Assembly: GCA_905193995.1 (NCBI GenBank)
Contig: CAJJQT010000090.1
Location: 1-7,616, forward strand
Direction of reading: 5' to 3'
Source of the DNA: an uncultured Porphyromonadaceae bacterium
Lineage (GTDB): Bacteria; Bacteroidota; Bacteroidia; Bacteroidales; Muribaculaceae
DNA: 7,616 bases
The translations under genes and the position numbers were made by a program. The notes under the pieces are model-generated. The model saw nothing but the letters and a program-made list of their open reading frames with translations, did no database searches and was not told where the DNA came from. Of this stretch, positions 1 to 4,901 are shown one piece after another (position 1 is the stretch's first letter; the number at the start of each line of letters is the position of its first letter).

Positions 1-1
1 T

Positions 2-247
2 ACAGATGCAGTTATTCAGGCTGTTAATGCACAGGACAGACCTATTGTATACATGCTCTGGGGAAGACCGGCACAAAGTAAAATCCCAATGCTTACTAAT
101 CCAAAGCATCTTATACTTACAGCCCCTCATCCAAGTCCGCTCTCAGCATACAGAGGCTTTTTTGGCTGTAAACATTTCAGCAAAGCTAATGAATTTTTGA
201 AAGCAAATGGAGCAGAGCCGATTGACTGGCAGATAGAAAATATATAG
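2..247 (+). CDS. ung: Uracil-DNA glycosylase, C-terminal part (5' end outside window)
   Basis: Family 1 uracil-DNA glycosylase removes uracil from DNA as the first step of base excision repair in the cytoplasm. Only the last 81 residues are visible; the frame is open from base 2, so the gene begins before the window. The fragment has the family's late signatures: [10 protein letters not shown], a strand-loop common to UDGs, then [17 protein letters not shown], which contains the HPSPLS DNA-intercalation loop with its catalytic histidine, and then the usual terminal helix. It ends at a normal TAA-proximal C-terminus (TAG at 245-247), so the 3' end looks intact. An intrinsic terminator follows within about 15 bases. 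AT-rich codon choice matches the rest of bases 1-1112 and contrasts with everything after 1140. The style suggests a Lachnospiraceae-like Firmicute, which is inference. The family call is secure from the HPSPLS motif. Confidence 0.93.
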   Translation, partial: TDAVIQAVNAQDRPIVYMLWGRPAQSKIPMLTNPKHLILTAPHPSPLSAYRGFFGCKHFSKANEFLKANGAEPIDWQIENI

Positions 248-259
248 AAATACGTAATA

Positions 260-298
260 AAATCCCCCAGGTATCATCAGACACCCGGGGGATTTTTT
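260..298. terminator. Intrinsic terminator after ung, probably bidirectional
   Basis: Bases 260-268 (AAATCCCCC) pair with 287-295 (GGGGGATTT). After one A/C mismatch, GGT 270-272 pairs with ACC 283-285, giving a GC-rich stem with a short loop. On the + strand the stem runs into six T's (293-298), so it should end the ung transcript. On the minus strand the stem is followed by TTTTATTA, so it could also end transcription coming from the small minus-strand ORF and the activase gene. Confidence 0.88.
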
Positions 299-299
299 G

Positions 300-380
300 A
301 GCGAATTAAACACTCAATATTAGGAGAACAATAATATGAATGAAAACTAGAAAGTTTTATTCATCTGAATCTAATTCGCT
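300..380. repeat. Nested inverted repeats downstream of the ung terminator
   Basis: Two inverted repeats are nested. The outer one is AGCGAATTA at 300-308 matched by TAATTCGCT at 372-380 (9 bp, perfect). The inner one is a hairpin at 336-364: ATGAAT-(G bulge)-AAAACT pairs with AGTTTT-ATTCAT around an AGAA loop. The inner hairpin overlaps the stop codon of the small minus-strand ORF at 357-473, and the right outer arm lies inside that ORF. They could form an mRNA 3'-end structure, but the inner stem is AT-rich and lacks a U tract, so I do not call it a terminator. Function is unknown. Confidence 0.45.
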
Positions 381-473
381 GTCTGCTAATGCACCAACAG
401 AAGATACAATTACAACTGTGGCGATAATTGAAACAGCAACTCCAATGATTGGACCAATAAATAACATAAACAT
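357..473 (-). CDS. Possible 38-residue single-pass membrane protein
   Basis: A short minus-strand ORF starts at ATG 471-473 and ends with TAA at 357-359. It begins MFMLFIGPIIGV, continues as an uninterrupted hydrophobic stretch to about residue 29, and finishes with an acidic tail ending DSELDSDE. That is the layout of a one-helix membrane microprotein. An AAAGGGG sequence lies about 12 bases upstream of the ATG, a usable but rather distant ribosome-binding site. It follows the activase fragment on the same strand after a 66-bp gap, so it could be cotranscribed or have its own promoter. I recognise no family. A competing 46-codon + strand ORF (340-480) covers the same bases, but its product is polar and featureless. 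The coding call rests on hydrophobicity and context only. Confidence 0.42.
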   Translation of the reverse strand: MFMLFIGPIIGVAVSIIATVVIVSSVGALADSELDSDE

Positions 474-539
474 TGAATAATCAATCCCCTTTACTAAATA
501 AAATAAAGCTACGTTTTAAAAACTAATCTAATAATAACA

Positions 540-1112
540 CTACTTAGATTCTTTTGCAAGATTTTTATTTGCGGTTGCGAGCATAAGCTTGATTCTGTTA
601 AGCTGGTTGACTTCTGAAGCACCCGGGTCGTAGTCAACTGCAATGATATTTGACTCAGGGAAAGCAGCACGAAGCTCTTTAATTACGCCCTTACCAACAA
701 TATGGTTAGGAAGACATGCAAATGGCTGACAGCATACAATGTTTCCTGCACCATTATGTATGAGTTCAATCATTTCGCCTGTAAGCAGCCATCCTTCACC
801 AGTCTGGTTGCCGAGTGAAACAAGGTCTTTTGCAAGAGCAGCTGTTTCTTGGATACTTGATGGAGCAGTAAAACGCTTGCTTTCTTTTAATGCTTTTGTA
901 GAGCTCTTTCTGAACCATTCAAGAATTTTAATAACTGAATTGTTCAAAAATGCTGATTTCTTTGAAGCACCGAGGTAATCACGCTTGAAGTTTGCATTTT
1001 CGGCACAGTAAAGCAGGAATCCCATAAGGTCAGGAACAACAGCTTCAGCACCTTCACTTTCAAGCAGGTCTACAATGTAATTGTTGGCAGAAGGAAGGAA
1101 TTTTACAAGGAT
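540..1112 (-). CDS. Acyl-CoA dehydratase activase-related protein (DUF2229-type), C-terminal fragment cut at junction
   Basis: This is the C-terminal 190 residues of the large activase-related proteins linked to 2-hydroxyacyl-CoA dehydratases. Their N-terminal parts contain ASKHA ATPase domains resembling HgdC, with iron-sulfur chemistry; the precise substrate of these long fusions is not settled. Diagnostic stretches are ILVKFLPSANNYIVDLLE at the truncated front, then CCQPFACLPNHIVGKGVIKE, then DYDPGASEVNQLNRIKLML near the end. The ATG at 1023-1025 is internal: in-frame family-like sequence continues upstream to base 1112, where a TAA (1113-1115) is met. The family normally has many hundreds of residues more, so the gene is truncated here, exactly at the composition change. 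The cysteines in CCQPFACLPNH are conserved in relatives and may bind a cluster, which is inference. Stop is TAG at 540-542. As placed, the fragment has no start codon and no promoter. Confidence 0.85.
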   Translation of the reverse strand: MLVKFLPSANNYIVDLLESEGAEAVVPDLMGFLLYCAENANFKRDYLGASKKSAFLNNSVIKILEWFRKSSTKALKESKRFTAPSSIQETAALAKDLVSLGNQTGEGWLLTGEMIELIHNGAGNIVCCQPFACLPNHIVGKGVIKELRAAFPESNIIAVDYDPGASEVNQLNRIKLMLATANKNLAKESK

Positions 1113-1140
1113 TTAAAAAAATGGTTTTAGGTATTTAGTG
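1108..1140. other. Junction between AT-rich Firmicute-like and GC-rich Bacteroidales-like DNA
   Basis: Up to base 1112 the minus strand encodes a well-conserved activase segment. From 1113 the frame stops and similarity to the family ends in all three minus-strand frames. A short AT-rich stretch with a seven-A run (1114-1120 region) follows, and by about 1140 the DNA takes on the GC-rich character that continues to the end. No integrase, transposase, tRNA, target-site duplication or terminal repeat is visible at the break. A chimeric assembly is the simplest explanation; a true deletion or transfer boundary cannot be excluded from the sequence alone. Confidence 0.75.
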
Positions 1141-1149
1141 TTAGACCCA

Positions 1150-1189
1150 CAGACGAAGTCGAGCCGCGAGGTTCGACTTCTTTCGTCTG
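1150..1189. repeat. Strong GNRA-capped hairpin in the interval 1113-1232
   Basis: An 11-bp stem pairs GAAGTCGAGCC (1155-1165) with GGTTCGACTTC (1170-1180), with one G-T wobble, around the tetraloop GCGA. CAGAC (1150-1154) pairs with GTCTG (1185-1189), leaving a four-base TTTC bulge on the 3' side. It lies 44 bases beyond the stop codon of the minus-strand glycan operon, where a terminator would be expected. However, the minus-strand sequence after the stem is TGGGTCTAACAC, with no T run, so a classical intrinsic terminator is not supported. It could be a 3'-end stabilising hairpin or a copy of a dispersed palindromic repeat. The rest of 1113-1232 shows no gene. Confidence 0.6.
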
Positions 1190-1232
1190 AAAGTGCTCCG
1201 CTCATTGCTGCCGCGCGACTTCCGGCAATCAT

Positions 1233-2084
1233 TCAGAATTTTTTTCGCGGAAAGGCATCGATATAGCTCCCTTCGGTTGAATTATAGATATTCACACCCC
1301 GCGATCGGGCGAAGCGGGCTATCTGATGATAGCTGTTGAAAGCGATGTAGAAGCTTTTGAGAATGTCATGCAGATGATAACCCTTATATTCGGTGACGCT
1401 GCGTTTTTTCTCGGCGTCGGAGTCATTGTAGAAATGCGGCTGGACCGATACGACATGGTTGTCGTCGTCGACGCGGATTGTTTCGAGCCACGAATGATCT
1501 GCCCCGGCGATGTAAATATCAGTAAAACCCGCACGTATGGCAATCATGAGTGCCGGAATCAGCACATTGCGGGGACGCGGCATGGCCCAGCCGGACGAGA
1601 ATGCAATTTTTTCGAGCCACGCGAAAGCGTCGATTCCCACGAAGTTGAATGTGGCAAGTTTCACAGCCGAATCCTTTCCAAGCAGTTCCGCAGCCCGGCG
1701 TCGCCTTGTGACCGGCACGAAAAGCGTCATCGGCCAGTCGGCGCGCGATATACGGTCCCATAGCGTTTTTACGTTTTCATGACTCAGTCCGGTAAAGAAA
1801 TGGGGATCGGCCAACACATAGTAGTCAGGCCGTATCAGACTGAATTCGGGAGCATTTGCCATGAAATTGACACACATGGTCGTAGTGCGGCCAAGGAAAT
1901 CGCTCCGTTCGGCAAGCGTGCGGCGCAGCGAAGGGCCGTTGGCCAGTATTACCAGCCGGCGGTCGCCGGCGGCAATCCGTGCCGCCCCTACTGTCCGGCG
2001 CGACAACGCGAGCATCTTGCCTGCGGCAAGAAGCGACGAACCGGCGAGCCTTAAAAATTCAGAGGCTTTCATCGTCATAAACAT
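1233..2084 (-). CDS. DUF115/GT42-like glycan biosynthesis protein
   Basis: The 283-residue protein has the layout of the DUF115 (MptE-like) and GT42 (Cst-I/II sialyltransferase-like) group, which share a Rossmann-type nucleotide-binding fold. LVILANGPSL at residues 44-53 matches the AGNGPSL nucleotide-binding motif. CVNF follows at 71-74, then DYYVLADPHFF at 87-97, and the central PALMIAIRAGFTDIYIAGAD at 176-195 matches the helix-strand 'AIALGYKEIYLSGID' region. It ends with NIYNSTEGSYIDAF. No signal peptide or clear membrane span is seen. It is probably a cytoplasmic sugar or sugar-phosphate transferase; donor and acceptor cannot be read from the sequence. It is the last gene of the minus-strand operon and overlaps the end of the SDR gene. 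Three in-frame ATGs (2084, 2078, 2072) could start it, with overlaps of 26, 20 or 14 bases. Whether it belongs to GT42 or to generic DUF115 is unsettled. Confidence 0.68.
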   Translation of the reverse strand: MFMTMKASEFLRLAGSSLLAAGKMLALSRRTVGAARIAAGDRRLVILANGPSLRRTLAERSDFLGRTTTMCVNFMANAPEFSLIRPDYYVLADPHFFTGLSHENVKTLWDRISRADWPMTLFVPVTRRRRAAELLGKDSAVKLATFNFVGIDAFAWLEKIAFSSGWAMPRPRNVLIPALMIAIRAGFTDIYIAGADHSWLETIRVDDDNHVVSVQPHFYNDSDAEKKRSVTEYKGYHLHDILKSFYIAFNSYHQIARFARSRGVNIYNSTEGSYIDAFPRKKF

Positions 2085-2661
2085 GTGTTCTGAGATACTC
2101 GGTCACCGGCGTGGGTGTGAACCCGAATTCAGCGGCAAACACCGAGCCGTTGGCCAAATCGTTGGTTGTGATCATATCCATCAGCTCACGCGTCATCAGA
2201 AAGCGCGCCCAGCGGCGTTTCAGGCGGTAGATGCGGCGGCTGTCGAGCCTGACTGCCAGTGCTTCGGCGAGTTCCTCGAATGTAGGATCAGCCATGTCAG
2301 TGACAGTATGGTTGCCGCCGCAGCGGTAGACGAGCGCTACGGCACGCGCCACATCCGTAGCATGCACGGTCGAGATACGGGCACCGTTGCCGGCGATATG
2401 GTACAGGCGTCCGCGGGCTATCGCTTTGGCGAGTTCCATCGGTTTGCCGGTCATTCCAGTTCCTACGATGTTGGGGCAGTAGAGGCCCGCTGCTCCGGAA
2501 GGCTTTTCGGAAAGCCGCGACTCGTCCTGAGTTATGAAAACGGTAAAATCGGCTGTCTCACCATCGCCTACGATCTCGAAATCAGCCATTTCTCGGACAA
2601 TATACGGCATTACGAAGCCGCAGCCGGCGGCAATGACACGCAGTGTCGGTTTATCTTTCAT
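2059..2661 (-). CDS. Reduced SDR/epimerase-like protein (NAD-dependent epimerase/dehydratase family)
   Basis: This 200-residue protein resembles the second half of extended SDRs such as nucleotide-sugar epimerases. LYCPNIVGTGMTG (residues 60-72) matches the 'RPxNVYGPG' segment, and ISTVHATDVARAVAL (96-110) matches the 'RDFVHVDDVA' segment. The substrate-side C-terminal helices follow. The N-terminal half is much shorter than usual. RVIAAGCGFVMPYIV at 8-22 may be a degraded Rossmann start, but no GxxGxxG motif and no YxxxK catalytic pair are visible, whereas active extended SDRs are about 300 residues long. It is either a diverged enzyme or a non-catalytic remnant kept in frame. The ATG at 2661 was chosen because it overlaps the upstream gene by only 11 bases; a TTG at 2673 would add four residues. 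It sits between a glycosyltransferase and the DUF115-like gene, so a role in sugar modification is inferred. Confidence 0.68.
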   Translation of the reverse strand: MKDKPTLRVIAAGCGFVMPYIVREMADFEIVGDGETADFTVFITQDESRLSEKPSGAAGLYCPNIVGTGMTGKPMELAKAIARGRLYHIAGNGARISTVHATDVARAVALVYRCGGNHTVTDMADPTFEELAEALAVRLDSRRIYRLKRRWARFLMTRELMDMITTNDLANGSVFAAEFGFTPTPVTEYLRTHVYDDESL

Positions 2662-3409
2662 ATTTCGGGACAATGAATAAGTTCTTGACTACGGTGAAAT
2701 ACTTAAATAGGAGTCGCAGCGGATTGGCCGGCAGTCCGTTAAGCCTGAGCGCCTTAAGTTTTTCAAGATTGTTGAACCATATGCGCGACAGGAAAGCCGT
2801 GGAGCGGCCGCCGGTCGACATTTCCGCCAGCACCCGGGGCAGATACTTACCTGTTAGCGACTTGTCGTTGAAAATACGGATCCAGTAATCGAAATCGGCC
2901 GCATTGGGCATATCAAGACGGTATAGACCGACTTTTCTGAATGCCTGCGCCCGTATGTAGAGCGTAGGATGCGGCGGCACGACACCGCCCTTGATCTGCG
3001 ACGGGTGGAAATTGCCGGCGTAGTAGATGCGCACATGCTTGCGCGTGGCGGGTTTCACATAGCGCATGTCGCCGTAAATAAAATCGAGGTCGGGATGCGA
3101 CTCAAACTGGCGGCTGATCTCCTGTAGTATGTCCCCCTCAGGCATCAGATCGTTGCCGTGGACAAAACCCAGTATATCGCCGCTCGCGATGCCGAAGCCG
3201 TAGTTGAGGGCATCGTAGACCCCTCTCGGCTCCCTTTCGACAAACTTTACGCCAGGAAATTCACCGACGACTTCACGCGTACCGTCGGTCGACATGCCGT
3301 CGATGACTATATGCTCCAGCTCGGGATAATGCTGATCGGCCACGCTCTGCAGTGCTCTGCGCAGGGCGTCCGCTTCGTTGAGTGTGGCTGTGACTATGGA
3401 TATTTTCAT
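2651..3409 (-). CDS. Family 2 glycosyltransferase
   Basis: The 252-residue GT-A fold enzyme would transfer a sugar from a nucleotide donor at the cytoplasmic face of the membrane. It opens with KISIVTATLNEADALRRAL at residues 2-20, typical of GT2. IVIDGMSTDGT (34-44) supplies the nucleotide-binding aspartate, and GDILGFVHGND (77-87) is the metal-site region. PHPTLYIR (147-154) and ADFDYWIRIF (171-180) match the acceptor-side motifs of WcaE-like GT2 proteins. At the metal site, where relatives often have NSDD or NADD, this protein has HGND, a modest deviation. The ATG at 3407-3409 is the better start: it overlaps the upstream stop as ATGA, places the conserved KISIVTATLNE directly at the N-terminus, and removes a 32-residue extension that lies inside the upstream gene. 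It is part of the four-gene minus-strand operon. The sugar specificity cannot be told. Confidence 0.88.
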   Translation of the reverse strand: MKISIVTATLNEADALRRALQSVADQHYPELEHIVIDGMSTDGTREVVGEFPGVKFVEREPRGVYDALNYGFGIASGDILGFVHGNDLMPEGDILQEISRQFESHPDLDFIYGDMRYVKPATRKHVRIYYAGNFHPSQIKGGVVPPHPTLYIRAQAFRKVGLYRLDMPNAADFDYWIRIFNDKSLTGKYLPRVLAEMSTGGRSTAFLSRIWFNNLEKLKALRLNGLPANPLRLLFKYFTVVKNLFIVPKYER

Positions 3410-4788
3410 GACGGATGTTGCATTGAATAGCAGATGAGCAGAGCTGTCAGAAGCAGAGCGGCGAACACGGCCAGCCAGATCCACAGCGAGCGGCGCCTGC
3501 GGCAATCAAGGGCTACGATGGCTGCGGCGGGCAGCAGCAGCGGCAGATAGGGCAGGCAGTAGCGCGATATGCGGCCCGACGACATGTAGGCCGTGATCAC
3601 CGTGAGGATGACACCCCAGACGACAGTGAGCTGCTGGCGCCGCGGTGCCCTGTAGGCACAGCCGAAGATCCAGTAGATGATCAGCGCACCGGCCAGATAC
3701 CAGAAATAGCTTATGTGAGCCACAGCCACGCCCGGTCCGAAGATAACGTGGCGTTCAAAACCCCACGGGAACGGTAGCAGGAACTGTATCGCAACAGATA
3801 CGGGCAGCCACAGCAGCTTTATGTAGAAGGGAAGCATGGTGTAGTCACCCACTATATTGTCCCACGGACGGGTTGCGTCGTCGGTGAGTATCATTTTTGC
3901 GCATTCATCCGATGTGACGGTGTTAATTATATCGTCGGGCCAGGGCATGAACATCCGGTTGACAATCTGGCCTCCTACGAGCGCTGCGGCGGCAAGGGCG
4001 AGCAGACTCAGCCTTGTGCGCACGCCGGCTCCGATCATGAACAGCAGACAGCCCACAGCGAGCATGAACGACATATTATGCCGTGCGACAAGCAGAACCG
4101 CAAGCGCGGGAATCATCACAGCCACATCCCGGAGACTGAAGCCGCTTCCCCTGCGCGAAGAGGCAATCATACGGTCTATGACAATAGAAAACATGCAGGT
4201 CACGGGGAGATCCTTGACCAGGACCGAGCTGTGGGCCAGCAGGTAGCACATCAGCGCGCCTATGATCATTGCCGCCAGGCCCACGTCGCGCCGGCCGGTG
4301 AGCTGCCGGGCTATGGAACCGATCATGACGATCGTGACTGCGTAGCACAGCGACACGAAGAATATCGGGTAAGCGACCGACCTTCCGTAGACCCACAGAA
4401 TTCCCGCTGTGACGAACGACATACCGGAAATGACCGAGTCGGGCTCCGGATCGCCGAAAACCATGTGGCATGCCCAGTTCCAGTCGCGCATGGCGTCGTA
4501 GTTTTGCAGCAACGGATCTGCGGCTGTCCGTCCGGCTGCGGCCGTGAAATAATTTACGTTGATTATGACCAGAACGACCGACAGTGTGGCCGAAACAAGC
4601 GTCACCGTTCTTGCGGCAGCCGAGTCGCTGCGGGTCACGTGCAGCAATCCCAAAGCGGCAGCCAGAATGGCTGCATATCCCACAGCCGACACAGCCGCTC
4701 CTGCTCCGGGAAGCGCACACGCAAGCAGCGTCACCCCTACAAAGCATACGGCGACAGCCGTCGGAAAAGCTACAGCAGTTCTTTTCAT
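3406..4788 (-). CDS. Polytopic membrane protein, GT-C or polysaccharide-polymerase-like
   Basis: The 460-residue protein has about 12-13 hydrophobic segments, roughly at residues 5-26, 32-50, 60-80, 122-134, 138-160, 168-188, 222-236, 240-256, 260-276, 322-342, 357-378, 387-402, 409-427 and 434-454. It has no cleavable signal. A polar segment at 85-118 containing NYDAMRDWNWACHMVFGD, and another at 281-318, face one side of the membrane. SSGRISRYCLPYLPLLLP (403-420) resembles the late GRYxLPxLP motif common in GT-C glycosyltransferases and Wzy-like proteins. It may be a lipid-linked sugar transferase (GT39-like) or a polymerase; the acidic and aromatic first loop (RDW) favours GT-C slightly. 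I do not recognise the exact family. It is the first gene of the operon, and its ATG lies just four bases after a promoter-like TAACTTTG on the minus strand. Its stop overlaps the next start as ATGA. Confidence 0.72.
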   Translation of the reverse strand: MKRTAVAFPTAVAVCFVGVTLLACALPGAGAAVSAVGYAAILAAALGLLHVTRSDSAAARTVTLVSATLSVVLVIINVNYFTAAAGRTAADPLLQNYDAMRDWNWACHMVFGDPEPDSVISGMSFVTAGILWVYGRSVAYPIFFVSLCYAVTIVMIGSIARQLTGRRDVGLAAMIIGALMCYLLAHSSVLVKDLPVTCMFSIVIDRMIASSRRGSGFSLRDVAVMIPALAVLLVARHNMSFMLAVGCLLFMIGAGVRTRLSLLALAAAALVGGQIVNRMFMPWPDDIINTVTSDECAKMILTDDATRPWDNIVGDYTMLPFYIKLLWLPVSVAIQFLLPFPWGFERHVIFGPGVAVAHISYFWYLAGALIIYWIFGCAYRAPRRQQLTVVWGVILTVITAYMSSGRISRYCLPYLPLLLPAAAIVALDCRRRRSLWIWLAVFAALLLTALLICYSMQHPS

Positions 4789-4792
4789 GCCA

Positions 4793-4800
4793 CAAAGTTA
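4793..4800 (-). promoter_or_regulatory. Bacteroidales-type -7 box TAACTTTG for the glycan operon
   Basis: On the minus strand the sequence TAACTTTG matches the Bacteroidetes -7 consensus TAnnTTTG exactly. It ends only four bases before the ATG of the polytopic membrane protein (4788). No clear -33 TTG is seen at the usual 19-21-base distance. If used, transcription would begin at or within a few bases of the start codon, giving a leaderless or nearly leaderless mRNA. Confidence 0.42.
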
Positions 4801-4885
4801 GTTATTTTTGTCAGATTAGCCTTTATTTTTTTGGCATTTGGCGAGAAAATAGCGGCAGCGGATACATCGGGCAATGAAATTTTAT

Positions 4886-4893
4886 TAATTTTG
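4886..4893 (+). promoter_or_regulatory. Bacteroidales-type -7 box TAATTTTG for the glycine-lipid operon
   Basis: TAATTTTG on the + strand matches the TAnnTTTG consensus and ends eight bases before the ATG at 4902. A -33 TTG at the expected spacing is not evident. The predicted transcript start would fall within a few bases of the start codon. Together with the opposite-facing box at 4793-4800 it forms a divergent promoter pair in a 113-bp intergenic region. Confidence 0.42.
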
Positions 4894-4901
4894 CAGACAG
4901 A

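Noticed and set aside
340..480. + strand 46-codon ORF (MKTRKFYSSES...) with GGAG at 323-326, and a four-codon ORF from 336
   Set aside because: The 46-codon product is polar and featureless and lies 13 bases from the GGAG. The better-spaced ATG at 336 hits a stop after four codons. The opposite strand gives a coherent membrane helix instead.
540..1025. Start of the activase gene at ATG 1025
   Set aside because: In-frame sequence upstream to 1112 (ILVKFLPSANNY...) matches the family, so this Met is internal and the gene is a truncated fragment.
1108..1140. Genomic-island or transposon boundary at the composition change
   Set aside because: No integrase, transposase, tRNA, direct repeat or terminal inverted repeat is visible. 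A contig chimera explains the truncation more simply.
1861..2676. 271-codon + strand ORF antisense to the DUF115-like and SDR genes
   Set aside because: Long antisense frames are expected in GC-rich coding DNA. The product has no recognisable domain, while both minus-strand genes match families and are coupled by overlaps.
2810..2820. NotI-like GCGGCCGC and nearby GTCGAC sites suggesting a cloning scar
   Set aside because: Both lie in frame inside the GT2 gene at MSTGGRSTAFL with no break in the protein, so they are ordinary GC-rich codons.
3410..3505. N-terminal extension of the GT2 protein beginning MPQAPLAVDLAG
   Set aside because: It overlaps the upstream gene by about 100 bases and has no family similarity. 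The ATGA-coupled start at 3409 puts KISIVTATLNE at the N-terminus as in relatives.
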